Source of the DNA: Plantago major
Taxonomy: Eukaryota > Streptophyta > Magnoliopsida > Lamiales > Plantaginaceae
Length of the DNA stretch: 64,000 nucleotides
Direction: 5' to 3'
NCBI GenBank assembly: GCA_026545765.1
Contig: CM048844.1
Span: 66,916,035-66,980,034, forward strand
A program made the position numbers and the translations under genes. Of this stretch, positions 11,644 to 24,279 are shown in pieces. Below the pieces are notes generated by a model, which was given only the letters and a program-made list of their open reading frames with translations, had not been told where the DNA came from and did not search any database. Numbering within the stretch: the stretch's first letter is position 1; each line of letters begins with the position of its first letter.

Positions 11644-12676
11644 TCAGCAAGTATCAAGGTACTTACTCCCACATATATGTTGACTCTCTCTAGCTAATTG
11701 TCTCTCGTATAAAGATGCAATGTGCATGTAACCCATTATCTCATGTCATCCTCACGTTATTCTCTATCTTGTTGACCAATTAATTAACTAATATTCCAGT
11801 TGAATATATCATGTGCATCAACTGCCGGCCATGCTGCTAATTATTCGTCTCATTTTCCTAACCCTAATATGCTGCCACGTGGGGCACTCCCGAAAGGCCG
11901 TTTGCTAATTAATCTGTTGATTTATGCAACTAATCACGCTTTTTAACACCTTGTCCTTGTGAATTAACACTTGATTATGATTGTTGTTACTTGTTATGTT
12001 TTGTAGTAAAGAACATGATAGCTAGCATTATGGGAATACGTTTAAATAATGTTTTCTAGCCGGCCGGACTTTCTCTTTTTTCTAAGTTTGGAGACAAAGA
12101 TTTCATGTAACAAATATTCCTGTCCACTTTCTGTTTCTGATTCCCTTTAGTGACATACATATAACGCCAAAGGGTGTTTGTTAGGCTCAGATCTTCATCT
12201 CAGAAACTATTAAGTTTTATTAGGTTAGTATTTATTTAGTTGTTTTTTATACTATAAACCAGTTCAGTTATATTCGGTTCAGATCAGATCAGTTTAGTTC
12301 AGACGAAGAGAACAGTGCCTTATTGCCATAATTTGACACCATGAATGTCTAAAGGTTTCATTAAGGAAAATGATTTATTTCTCTAGGTTTAATAAAAATT
12401 AATAAATTATTAATATGTGAGTGGTATTATATTATTCCCTCTCTTCCGCCAATAACTCAAACCCTTACTTTCTCAAGGATTTAGAAACACTAATAAGAAA
12501 CTAGATAGTGAGATGTAGTATGGAGGTAAAGTTGCAAGTGGTAAAGCATGAGAGTGAAATGGTAATGTAGCTACATAATATGCAATAGAAAAAAAATTCA
12601 TTAGTAGTGTACAACCTTTCCTTTAATGAGTTAGGAAGTTTCTAATCTATATAATCTATATAATACATTAAGCAAA
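11644..12676. other. Intergenic DNA
   Basis: No gene or defined element found. A weak GTTCAGATCAGATCAG-type repeat lies near 12270-12310. Confidence 0.4.
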
Positions 12677-13033
12677 AAAGATTTGAAGCCATTCTAGAGT
12701 GTCCAACTCAAACAATTATTTGGCAAAATAGAGAGCTCTGATTGGTCCATTTTTTTTCCTTAATGTCCAATTCTTGAATTTTGATTGGTCAAAACATTTT
12801 TATTTTTGCTGATGTGTTATAAGCTGGCAGATTATTTGATCTCGGTTTGTATTTTTGGTATGAAAACATTTAAGATATTAATTAGAAGACTGCCTAAATT
12901 TTGGAAATATCATTTAGTTTCATCATTAATCAATTAATATTCGTATATTTTAAACAAGGTAAGTAATCTAATATAAACATTGCCATACTACCTTAATTTA
13001 GCTGATAAATTCGACAAATGATTTAGCTACTAA

Positions 13034-13173
13034 GGCTCTGTTCTTTTCAACTGAAATTCTTGGCCGAATTGAATCGAATGGCCGAATTGAATTGAATTGA
13101 ATTAAGCGAGGCGAATCGAATGGGAAGGAATCGAGGCGAATCGAATGAGTGTTCAGTTGAAAAGAACAGAGCC
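13034..13173. mobile_element. PIF/Harbinger (Tourist-like) MITE 1
   Basis: A 140-bp element with perfect terminal repeats of more than 20 bp beginning GGCTCTGTTCTTTTCAACTG. It is flanked by TAA (13031-13033) and TGA (13174-13176). The paralogous copy B has a single TAA at 14482-14484 and no insert, which proves both insertion and boundaries. Confidence 0.92.
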
Positions 13174-13284
13174 TGATACTCCTAAAAATCTTATTATAAA
13201 TTACAACCAAATGGAATCTTCTGAAACTGAAACAAGCATGCGCAAATTCCATCAATTTCATTATCTCTATTCATTTGACACTTA

Positions 13285-13451
13285 AAATGAGTTCTCTTCA
13301 ACTGAAAACCCATTCGATTCGATTCGATTCGATTGATTCCATTGATTCGATTCGATTGACTTGGTTATATTTTATAATATAATTGATTCGATTCGATTCA
13401 ATTCGATTCGATTTAGTTCGATTCGATAAATTCGATTGAAAAAACAGAGCC
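13285..13451. mobile_element. PIF/Harbinger (Tourist-like) MITE 2
   Basis: Related to MITE 1 (shared TTCAACTGAA and CAGAGCC ends) but expanded by ATTCG pentanucleotide repeats. It is flanked by TTA on both sides (13282-13284 and 13452-13454). Copy B has one TTA at 14590-14592 and no insert. Confidence 0.9.
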
Positions 13452-13514
13452 TTATTTGCATCAAACTACATCTTAAAATGGTAAGTTTTCGTTTGGGTCC
13501 CCTAATGTTTCATA

Positions 13515-13810
13515 CTCTATCCGTCCCCTAAAATAGGCCACTTTATTTTCAACGTTGATTTTAAGAAAGTCAATAGTTTTGTAACTGCATAGATAAATGA
13601 TAAATAATATAGGAAGCATGAGAAAGATATATAATAAAATAAAAATGATAGTGGTCGGTGGATCTTACTTTTTTTCTATTTTAGAAAAGTGCATATATTG
13701 ATGAAGATTCAATGACCAGTCGATACTTAACGGGTCATTATATTTTACACTACACTTTAATCATCGTGTCCGAAAGCAAATGAGACATTGATTTCTCGAC
13801 TGATGGAGTT
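13515..13810. mobile_element. Stowaway-like MITE (divergent)
   Basis: The left end, CTCTATCCGTCCCCTAAA after TA, is a variant Stowaway terminus. The right end near CTGATGGAGT is a poor complement. The same left end occurs in copy B at about 14653, where it is cut short. Confidence 0.5.
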
Positions 13811-14015
13811 TAAATTAGACGAGTGTAACAAACACACTATATGGTTTCTCATATTTAAGAAAATCATGATATTTAAAGAATTTCACTTTGGTGAAATAGT
13901 CTCCTAATAAGAAATTTGCATCCACAGATAAATTTTACTCGTGTTATAATCATTATATAATGTCAGGGTTTGATGGAGTTATTTTTTGATAACTTATAAC
14001 GATTTATGCTTGATG

Positions 14016-14705
<690 letters not shown>

Positions 14706-15145
14706 AAGTCACTTTATCGTTCTTAGTGTGATGATGAGTACATCAGAGACAAACTTCCCTTTCAATTTCAAATTGCCCTATGATGATAAATAAATGTTAG
14801 GGAAAATTAATCGCTCAAGTCATAATGCACATCCCCACACGTGTATTAAATCTAGGTAAGTTAATATTGTTCGATTCAGGGTCACCGATAGAAAGGTCAT
14901 GTAAGTATTGATTTACGACAAATAGGGTAAAACACATTATGCGACAACCAATATGGTGTTCAAATGAGTGTTCGATGAATTTATCACTATTATATAGTAA
15001 ATTACATCTATATATATCAAGCGTATCAATACTCGCTAAAATTACTTTTTTTAGTATTAACATGTTTTAATATGAGCTTTTGTTGATGCTAATGACTTAT
15101 ACACATCTCACCGAATATTAAATTGAAATGTTTGCAAACTAAAAA
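14706..15145. other. Intergenic DNA
   Basis: No convincing gene; a 60-80 codon minus-strand frame here has no recognisable domain. Confidence 0.4.
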
Positions 15146-15454
15146 TGTAACGCCCCAAAATTTAAGATAAATTTTCAGAGAGCTTAAAGGATCAAGAACG
15201 TTGCTCATATTAACGATGTGCACCTTTCTTTTTGAAAATTCATCCATAAGAGCTTTAGACTTAAGTGTGCTTGCTCTCGATCAATCTTACGATGGATGAC
15301 CAATTGGTAACTCTATCGTTGCGTGCACGAGTGTGGATAAAGTGCGGGAAAGAACATGTGTTGGTACATTGGGCCAGCATATCATCCGGATAGCAGCCCA
15401 TGACCGCATTGGCATTAAGCGTCGGACCTCGAGTCGCAAGGGGACGGGCATTAG
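15146..15454 (+). mobile_element. Cassandra-type TRIM solo LTR with 5S rRNA-derived segment
   Basis: It starts TGTAACGCCCCAAA. It then carries GACTTAAGTGTGCTTGCTC (near 15260) and GATGGATGACC (near 15292), which correspond to the 5S rRNA internal promoter (A-box and C-box regions). AAAGTGCGGGAAAGA and TGTTGGTACATTGGG follow in the order known for Cassandra LTRs. AAAAA lies on both sides (15141-15145 and 15455-15459) as a possible target duplication. No second LTR or internal domain is seen. Confidence 0.8.
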
Positions 15455-15539
15455 AAAAATGTTATTGTAATTACTGTAGGATTCAATATACTTGATTATT
15501 TTTTCACTATAGCCGTCGAGTAGGTGGTGAGTAATAAAT

Positions 15540-15949
15540 TCGTAAGACCATGTGATGGTGGAGGTATCTTATGCCCGTGTGATGGTGGAGGTTGATGTTA
15601 CTAAACCACTTTGGGAGCATGTTAATATAACTGATGATTTGGGCAGTAAGATCCAACAAAAGATTGAATATTAATGGAAGTCGGCATATTGTGATGAGTG
15701 TTTGAAACATGGACATGATTGTGCTCGTATTCAACAGCTCCTAAGCCATCTGCTAAGGTTTTGAGGGCACATCCAATATAGACGGGGCATGGTAGTGGCA
15801 CTGTTGCTACTGCAGTGAGTTCACTCACTGTGGTACCTAATGAACAATGGACTAAGGTGAATAATAGGAGGATTAATAACGATAAGGAACCAATGGAGAC
15901 TGCTGTGACTTTTGGGCTGTTTGAAGTGAGGTGTAATAATGGTTTTGCT
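15540..15949 (+). pseudogene. LINE ORF1 fragment with zinc knuckle
   Basis: In plus frames the sequence reads RVMVEVDVTKPLWEHVNI and then YCDECLKHGHDC, matching the plant LINE ORF1 block in which a beta-strand segment precedes a CCHC-like knuckle (C-X2-C...H). Frames are interrupted. It is cut at 15949 by a hAT element and its ORF2 start follows at 16862. ORF1 proteins bind the LINE RNA. Confidence 0.7.
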
Positions 15950-16853
15950 CAGAGGCGGACGGTAGCATGAGCTACATGTTGCTTGAGCCACACCTGAGTT
16001 TTTTATTTTTTCCCCTATACCCTTATAATTTTTATTTTTGCAAAATAGCATCACCTAATGTTTAGCAACATGCAGTATTGTAGTACTCCTTAGTCCAAAG
16101 TTAAGCCCAAATGAAGTCCAATAATTAAAAAGTCCAAATCACTTACCATTTTTGCCCTTCCTGAAGAGAGCCACGCCCTAAACCAAATTCCCAATTATCT
16201 TTCTTCCTCTTCTTCAATCGAAACACGCATGCCTTCTCTTTTGCTGAAATTAAAGGTAATGGAAAAAATTGGACTTTCAATGGCAATATGTGTAATTCGG
16301 GTGTAAAGTTGAGATTGTTTATTATTTCTTTGGTGTGGTAGCTTCCTTTTTTAGTAATTTATAAAGTTTTGAGAGACAGAGGGAGTAAAATTCTTGTGTA
16401 GATTATGGAGGAATTGATGTTCATTTTGTGTGGGAGTGGTGTTGACGGCTCGTAGCTGAAATGTTTTGTCCACTGTTATTTGATCAATCATGCCAGTCAT
16501 ATTCTTGTGATTTTTTGATGTATTAGCTTTGAAACATGTTAGCTATATTTTAGTTTAGGTTGAATATCAAAGGTGTTTAGTACATACATATGTGTGGTTT
16601 TGGAGTTGTAATAGGTAAAACAATTGTTCTTGAACCGTTTCATATTGTTTTCTATTAAGTACACCTTTTACATTGACAAATGCTTCGTTAGGACATAATT
16701 ATTTTTATGTGAAAAAAGTGCATTCTCGTTTGCACTTTTTTTTTTTTTTTTTTTCAATGACGGTGTTTCCCGCAAATAAGTGGCATTTTTTGGATAGAAT
16801 TTGTCCCTAATATAATTAGCCACATGGGAATTTTTATCCTGACCCCACACTTA
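15950..16853. mobile_element. Non-autonomous hAT element splitting the LINE
   Basis: It starts CAGAGGCGGACGG and ends CCTGACCCCACACTTA, mutated versions of the ends of the hAT element at 10251-11643. The flanks GTTTTGCT (15942-15949) and GTTTAGCT (16854-16861) agree at 7 of 8 bases, the hAT target length. The LINE resumes immediately afterwards. Confidence 0.85.
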
Positions 16854-16861
16854 GTTTAGCT

Positions 16862-17083
16862 ACTTTGGTGATTGGAATGATCCCGGTGAGGGGAATGAGA
16901 AGGTTCCAAGATTGTTTCTTGGAACGTTAGGGGGGCTGAATAAAGGTGCTAGGTGTCGAGAAGTTTGCAGTCGCCTCTTGGGAATGAATATACAAATTGC
17001 AATCCTAGTGGAAACAAGGGTAAAATATCACATATATTTTTTAGACGTTCATCATAGTATTGGCAAGCTCCTGCCAACTTATG
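16862..17083 (+). pseudogene. LINE ORF2 start (endonuclease N-terminus)
   Basis: After a frameshift the sequence reads GGLNKGAR followed by MNIQIAILVETRV, matching the first endonuclease motif of plant L1 ORF2 and aligning with the LINE at 8066-8089. It is cut at 17084 by the Ath-1 target site. Confidence 0.75.
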
Positions 17084-17088
17084 ATGAT
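17084..17088. repeat. Target-site duplication of Ath-1 (left), ATGAT
   Basis: ATGAT directly precedes the 5' LTR. Its partner is ATCAT at 34344-34348, that is ATGAT on the opposite strand, because the other end of the element now lies in an inverted segment. Confidence 0.9.
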
Positions 17089-17946
17089 TGATGTGTCGAT
17101 TTTACATCATCTCATTTGGTCTGTTTTACTGTCTTATTGACATTCTAAAGTATAGTATTTATGTGTTTTATTAGTGTTCTGTTACGTTTTCGTGTTTTGT
17201 GTGTTTTGTAGGTGTTTGGTGAAAATGCATTTAAACAGGGCTAAACCAATGCATATTAATGCATTAATGGAAGCATGAAAGTTCCAAGACCTAAAAGGTG
17301 GTTGAAAACGGAGTTGATCGGTCGAAACGGAAATGGATTCGGAGTTCAGATGAAGATTTTAGAGATGTTTAAGTGAAAGTGCGCGAAATTCGAACTACGA
17401 TGGAGCAGCTTTGGAATTTTGGCCATAACTTTCTCATATGAACTCCGATTGACATGATCTAAGAGCTACAACTTTTAAGAAGGAACCATGTCCAAATTCC
17501 GACGTTAATACACTCAAAAAGGCAAAAACCGATGCTGGAGGAAACTGGCGATGCCAGAACTCACCTGGCGAATGCCAGTCTGACTCGTAAGTAGACTGGC
17601 GACGCCAGATGTCTTTTTGGGCCCACTATTGGCCCGTTTTCGGCCCAGAATGCGTTTTTCACTATATATAACCTATTTTCTTGATTTTTTTAGTAGATTC
17701 TCATTATTTTTCTTCTATTCTCATTGCTTTCAACCTAGAACTGATTTTCCAAGGCAATTACCTACCCATTCGTGGAGGTAATTGAACCGTTTTCTCTTGT
17801 AATACGACGATTGATTATTGATTGAGAGCATATTCATCATACTGTCCACCAGTTCGATTCAAGTTCTTCAATTCTTACCTAGGGTTTGTGACACGATTAG
17901 GTAAAATTGTTTCTTATCTCGTTTCTTGGTTTTTGGTATTGATTGT
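17089..17946 (+). mobile_element. Ath-1 5' LTR, first part (Athila-like Ty3/gypsy)
   Basis: The LTR starts TGATGTGTCGATTTTACATC and is homologous to 29070-30740. It contains a cluster of CTGGCGANGCCAG-type palindromes at 17530-17620 and a TATATATAA box at 17663-17671. CACTA-2 interrupts it at 17947. Without that insert the LTR is about 1.66 kb. Confidence 0.93.
17663..17671 (+). promoter_or_regulatory. TATA box of the Ath-1 5' LTR
   Basis: TATATATAA in the context TTTTTCACTATATATAACC, repeated identically in the 3' LTR near 29680. It lies about 570 bp from the LTR start. Confidence 0.6.
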
Positions 17947-17969
17947 CACTACAAAAATATTGGTCTATA

Positions 17970-18365
17970 GCGACGGATAGATCCGTCGCTATAGACCAGC
18001 GATCCGTCTCCCCAGCTCGGGCGACGGATAAGAATTCCGTCGCCCCACTGGACGAACGACGACGGATAGATAATCCGTCGTCCAATTCGCGACGGATTAT
18101 CATGTTTGACTTTTTTTTTTGTTAAAATCGATTATTGGCGACGGATAAATTCTATCCGTCGCCCAGTGTAACGATGGATAGAATCTATTCGTCGTTAAAT
18201 TGGGCGACGGATAGAATTTATCTGTCGCCCAGTGTAACGACGGATACCCTTGACGACGGATAGATTCTATTTGTCGTTGCACTGGGCGACGGATAAATTA
18301 TATCCGTCGCCCAATGTATTATTGGAATTAGTGACGGAATCTCAAATTCCGTCACTAATTCCGTC
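17970..18365. repeat. Sub-terminal inverted repeats, 3' end of CACTA-2
   Basis: GACGGATA/TATCCGTC words in at least eight inverted pairs, matching those of CACTA-1. Presumed binding sites for the TNP1-like protein. Confidence 0.85.
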
Positions 18366-18579
18366 ACAAATATTGTTTTTTTTAAATTTTGTTTTTTTCA
18401 TATTAATTCCTGTTTTTCGTATTTCACCTATTTAATCAATATAATGCTCGATAATAAATCAATAATACGAAAAAGGTTTCAATAAATGATAAATGAAAAA
18501 TGTAATATCCGAATAAGTCTAAATTATCCGAACAAGTCTAAATATAATAAATCCGAACGTACATAGTACATATACATAA

Positions 18580-20310
18580 CTAGCTACCAGACGGGGGTGG
18601 GTGCTGGTCGAACCGGGACATTAAAGCCTCCATCTGTAACCGAAGGCGCTCGTTCTCCTCCCTTCGTTCTCTGTCGCGCCGCTCCATCTCCTCCCTTTGT
18701 TCTCTGTCACGCCGCTCCATCTCCTCCCTTTGTTACTCCATCTCTTGAGTTAACCGTGACCTTTGTTCCGGACACATGTTGCACCATTTAGAGACACAGT
18801 CACGTGTGAAAACCGGACGTCTAGACTGCTGGGATGATGATGAGGAGCACCCCAGACTAGCCAAGCTCAAACTGAGGCTCCCGAGTCCATATATTCGTCC
18901 TTTGATGTCTGGTTTGTTGACCTCTAAGAAGATGTTGTCAACTTGTTCAGTTGACAGCACATCACCCGTCTCTTCCTCCTGCCTCGCTACCTGAGCATCA
19001 ACCTCAGCCTGAAATCGTATATAGCAGATATCATGATCAGTTACTGTTTTTCAAAAATAACTTGTAATAGTGTACAAATATGAACTTTAAGCAACATAAA
19101 CATACCGCAATAGACGAGGCCCAGGAGTCGGTCCATACCCCGCCCTTCTACTTGGCCTTCTTGACGATGTCATACTTGGATGTCACCTCCCATGTGACAT
19201 CTGAACAGCATATATAGTCAACAATTTATCATCTCACAAGTAATCACAGACACAATACATACACGTAATGCTAGATTGAAAAAAAACATATATATACTTA
19301 CCGATTGGTAATAATCAGTGAAAGTTGATCGCCTCCCAAGGTGGTGAACGGCCCTTCACCGCATCGGTCGAGACACCGGTTACATGCGTGGATGTAGGAT
19401 TATCTGGACATCGATTCGAGCCAGTGGCATCCCAAAGGGCCCACTCCGCTGCATCAACCTGTGGAGGCATTGGGCCATTCCGATCCCGAATGGCCTTCCA
19501 AGTACATACCATATCCTCACGGTTTAGATCCCAGTCGTAAACACGCCCGGATCTGTGGATCAATCTCCAGGAATGAAGTACTCCTTCTACATTCCCAATT
19601 TCATACAACATCCAAAGTCAATATATATAACGTCACCGTGTTACATCAATTTAATAAGATACAACAACATAACAGATATGGTGACTAACATATCACCCAA
19701 ACAAAGTGGCTAACATACCACTCACATACAGTGGCTAACATACCACTCACATTGTCCTAAAATTTACTAACACAATGGTGACTAACATATCACCCAAATA
19801 AAGTGGCTAACATACCACTCATATTAAAACGATTATAATAACAAATAAAGGAATGTCATATTTTAACTTACCCTCAGCTCATCAAAGTACTCGACCCTCA
19901 TGCGGTCCGAGATGTGAGACCAACACTCACCACCACCTTGTGACTCTCTCCTGCTCCGAAAGATGTCACCTAGTTTGTTGTGGACCTCCCGAGGCCATAA
20001 ACTGTTGTCAATGTATAAGATACAAGAAACAAATATATATTACTTTAGTACAACAATTTATACTTGTCAACTATCATAAGTTATGTTTTACATATTTAAG
20101 AATAATGCATAATACTTACTTGGCAGGACCAACAGGAAAAATCACAGGCAACCCGTCCCACGTAACGTTGGGATTATGTGGATCCCACTCGAGGTAGGGA
20201 CAATCGTCTCCCTCCTCCAGTCTATGTCCGGCTGTTGGTAGAGCCCTATTTGCTATGACTTCTTTGGGGGTCTCGAGAATCCGAGACCTGCTACGACTAC
20301 AGGCCCTCAC
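18580..20310 (-). pseudogene. TNP1/TNPA-like second gene of CACTA-2
   Basis: A multi-exon gene downstream of the TNP2 gene. One exon (about 20310-20125) ends at a strong GTAAGT donor. The next (about 20003-19870) encodes REVHNKLGDIF...SHISDRM, the plant Ptta/En/Spm transposase type. Further exons lie at 19611-19315 and about 19200-19110. The last exon (about 19010-18580) has RIYGLGSLSLS, two charged REEMERRDRE repeats that would form a coiled coil, and ends PPPSGS-stop. A premature TAG lies at about 19147 and a TAA at about 18733. These proteins bind the sub-terminal repeats and assist TNP2. A poly-G run (20366-20382) lies just upstream. Exon borders are my inference. Confidence 0.7.
19680..19850. 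repeat. Short tandem repeat in an intron of the TNP1-like gene
   Basis: A 20-25 bp unit with GTGGCTAACATACCACTCA is repeated about five times with variants GTGACTAACATATCACCCA. Each unit is a small imperfect hairpin (GTGG...CCAC). Confidence 0.8.
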
Positions 20311-20518
20311 CCTCTCGACACATCGCGACCCAGCACTATCATGTGGCTGGCTGCGTGGGAGGGTGGGGGGGGGGGGGGGGGCGATAGGTGCACTTCCTCT
20401 GTCGCGGCATCTGCAAAAACATGTAATAAATACAATAAAATGTGTTAGTACGAGTTATAATACAGAACAAATTATAATAACACATATAATTACTCAAGTG
20501 TTATCAACTATTAACTAG

Positions 20519-23500
20519 TTATAATACACATAATATACCGTTATCGCCGTCCTCTAAGTCTACATATTGGTCCTCGTGCAGATCAAACAACTCATCATCT
20601 GCTTCTATGGGATTTTCTGCTTGTTTATCGACAGCCTCTTGTTGGTCCGAGTTGGTAATTGAGTCGTCTTTCTCATTGTACTCCACTTTCGAGCGAACAC
20701 GAATAGGTATCGCAGCTAACCATTCCGCCTTATCGCGTTTCCTGCTTGGATATTCAAGAAACACCACTTGTCGTGCTTGAGTCGCCATGATAAATGGTTC
20801 ATACTTGGTTCGGTACCTCTTCTTTTGGTTCACATCAACCATTTAATACTGCTCGTTCTTCCTCATACATCCTGGATTAGGATCATACCACTCAACATCA
20901 AACAAGAAGGTTCGTTTAAATGGCAAGCCGGGATATTCAATCCTCACTATTCGTTTTAGCTTCCCGTGGAAATCAAACAAAGCAGCGTAACACACACCCC
21001 GGAGTTGCTTGTCGCATGGCCGTGTTACATTCAGTCATGTGGAACCTAAGGCCATTGACTATATAACCTGGGAATGTGTAGACCTTTTTGAATGGCCCCT
21101 CTGCGAGAGCCTTTAAGTATATGCATGAGGCGTTGTTAATAGGATTCCGGACATACTCTCGGAACCAATCTGGAAATTATGTAGGAATTTTTGAGTCAAG
21201 TAGTTCCTCTAGTGTATCCTCTGTCATCTGAGGATTTTCTTCCAAACAACGCTTTTTGAAAAAACTGCAAACATTGATTCGATGATAAGTCTATAATTGA
21301 AGTAGGGACTTACGTAGCTATATTAAAATTTAAAGAAAGTGTTGCTCACCTCACAAATAGTATCATATACTTGTCAACCTCAGCAAAATTCGTGAGGACA
21401 TAATATTGAGCTGCTTTCAACTCCTTATCCGTAAGATATTCTTTCTTAGCTGCACCAAGAGGTCTCCCTGATACCCTAAAGACAGATAGGGAAAACTCAT
21501 CATCCGCTTGAACTTCGAATGTGTCTGCATTTCGAGCCGGCCTTGATGTCTTCGTAGGGACGTGCTCATCAAAGTAATAAGAGCAGAAGGTTGTAGTTTC
21601 CTCTCGAATGTAGGCATTGGCAATCGATCCTTCAGGTTTACCTTTGTTGTTGACATACTTCTTCAATTTCCCCAAGTACCTCTCGAATGGATACATCCAT
21701 CGATACTGAACCGGTCCAGCAAGTCTCGCTTCATGTGGAAGGTAAACCGGCAAGTGCTCCATAGAATCAAACCAGCTCGGTGGAAAGATACGCTCGAGCT
21801 TGCATAGAATCAATGGTATGTTCCTTTCAAGATTTTCCAACACTTTTTCATGAACCACCATTGTGCCTAAATTTTAAAAAATAAGATCAACTCGATGATA
21901 GCAGTCCATACATGTTTCGGTAACAGCTCTCGAAATGCTACCGGGATAAGCCTCTCCATGAACACATGACAGTTGTGGCTCTTCATCCCATAAACCTTTG
22001 CCTTCTTCAAGTCCACACACTTCTCTAAATTTGAGGCGTAATTATCTGGGAAACTCAATGCCCTCACCCAATCAAACAAAATTGACCTAGATGCATTGTC
22101 AATTGTGTAGCACGCTTTTGGCCACTTACCATTCTCATCCTTGTTTGTCCACTCAGGACTTTTACACCACGTAGACAACTCGGCTCTAGACTTCGCATTG
22201 TCCTTTGTTTTTTCCTCAATGTTGCAAAGTGTATTGAATAAGTTCTCGAACACGTTCTTCTTAATGTGCATGAAATCTAAGTTGTGACAGATAAGAAGAC
22301 TGCTCCAATAAGGCAAGTCCCAGAAGATGCTTCTCTTCCTCCAACCACAATTTTTACCAATTTTCTCATTATGCTTCATCCACCCAAGTTCAGTCACCTT
22401 CATAAGACCCAACCTATCAATCTCCGCAAGAATTTGTGCACCAGTAAGTCGTGTTGGGGCACTACTCGTTACGACTTTGTTTCTCAAGAATTGATCCTTG
22501 TTCTTCCTGAACGAATGATCACTTTCTAGCAAACTACGATGACAATCAAACCAACAAAATTTTCCACGACCCTTCAGTCTAAATGAATCAGTATCTTCCA
22601 GGCAATGTGGACATGCATATTTCCCTGCGGTTTTCCGTCCAGGTAGCATGGAGTACGCAGGAAAGCCACTCACGGTCCAAAGAAGAGTTGCTCTCAAGGT
22701 GAAGTTCTTTTTGGTCGACACATCATATGCAGGGATACCATCCGTCCACAACTCGATCAGCTCCTTGATTAGGGGTTGCAAGAAAACATCCAACGTCAGT
22801 CTAGGATCTTTCGGCCCAGGCACCAATGCAGTCAGAAACATGAATGGCTCCTTCATGCACTCACCGGGGGGCAGGTTGTACGGTGTGAGCATAACTGACT
22901 AACAAGAGTATTTTCGTTCACTTTCGAACGGGTTAAAACCATCCGTACAAAGTTCCAATGGTACATTTCCAGATTCGACTGCAAACTCTGGATATGTCTT
23001 GTCAAACGATTTCCATGCGGGTGAGTCTGCTGGATGGTCCATTCTACCATCTTCTGCATTATCCAAGATTACTCGCTCCTTGTGCCACTGCATTTTATCC
23101 ACACAAGCACTTGAAGCATACAATCTCTTCAAACGAGGTGCTAGAGGGAAGTACCACATTTTCTTATGTGGGAGATTTTTCTTCTGTCGTTTCTTTGCAG
23201 CCCCCTCCTTGTAACGCTTGTACCGTTCCATTCCACAGAACTTGCATTGTATTAGATCTGCATCCTCCTCCCAATAGATCATGCACATTTTCGGACAACA
23301 GTCTATGGTTACCACAGGCGACCCAAACCCCGCATCTTTTTCTTCGCTTGGTAAAAGTTGGTGGGAACTAGGTTTTCTTCAGGACAAAGGGCCGACATTA
23401 CGTCAACCCATTCATTGAAGCTCATTTCAGATTGCTGGCCATTAGCCTTACAGCTCATTAGCCGAGCCAACAAAGACAACTCAGTGAGCTTACACCCCGG

Positions 23501-24009
23501 ATAAACCGGCTTCCTTGTTGATTCTAACAAGTCAAAGAACACCTGATCCTCGGGATTCGGTGGTTCCTCCACCTCCACCTCAGTTTCAGTGTTAGTTGTG
23601 TCCATGAACTCTGCCCCTGCAGCATCATACACCATTTGTTCGACTCGAGCTCAAATAGCATCGCCTTCAGATGTACTTTGTTCCCCTACTTGTTCATTTT
23701 TTCTCTTCCTTCCACGCTGTCTGTATTGGTCATAGGTATTGGACGGTGCTGCTTCCTCACCATGATGATTCCATACCTGATACGCAGGCAGGAATCCATT
23801 TTTCCTCAAGTGCTGGACTACCACTGTAGGAGTCACGTATTGCTTGTTTCTGCACTTTTCATTGCACAAGGGCACTTTATCAACCCATCCTTTACACAAG
23901 CCGGATTTGAGATTGCAAATGCAATGAAACCTTCAATCCCTTTCAGAAAACTCGATTGAACTCTGCCATTTAGAGTACGACAATACATCCATGAACGATC
24001 GGTATTCAT
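20519..24009 (-). pseudogene. TNP2-like CACTA transposase
   Basis: Domains appear in the family order. A transposase-associated domain starts at the ATG at 24009 and is split by a frameshift near 23880. A linker (23635-23309) and a CXXC..CXXC segment, MYWEED.DL.QCKFCG type (23315-22899), follow. The Transposase_21 core (22892-21867) includes MLTPYNLPP and HNLDFMHIKKNVFENL. DUF4218 (21861-21346) has ERIFPPSWFDSMEHLP and QYRWMYPFER, and DUF4216 (about 21180-20519) has VEWYDPNPG and YPSRKRDK. At least four frameshifts or stops break it. The protein cuts the CACTA ends. Confidence 0.93.
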
Positions 24010-24279
24010 TGAATAATTAGATAATAACCTGACACATTTGAATTCCTTAGATCGAGGTCTATTATTTACCATAATAAATCAATTTCACAATAATTCAATC
24101 AATTGCTACATAATATAAGTTATATTAGCTTCAATCAATTGTTACGGCATTACATAATATAAGTTACATTAGCTTCAATTTTACCATAATGTTTGGTTTG
24201 ATATATCAACTAATGATTACTAGTTATACAAGCCTAAAGACAAAACGGATAAAACTCAACATTCTCTTGCAACCCCTCC

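Larger units (their letters stand above)
12677..13575. repeat. Segmental duplication, copy A (contains two MITEs)
   Basis: The stretch from AGATTTGAAGCCATTC to GATTTTAAGAAAGTCA matches 14130-14700 closely once the two Harbinger-type MITEs at 13034-13173 and 13285-13451 are removed. The copies are separated by unrelated DNA and a long (TA)n tract. Confidence 0.9.

Noticed and set aside
15250-15335. 5S rRNA gene
   Set aside because: Only parts match and they sit inside a Cassandra-type LTR with its usual flanking words.
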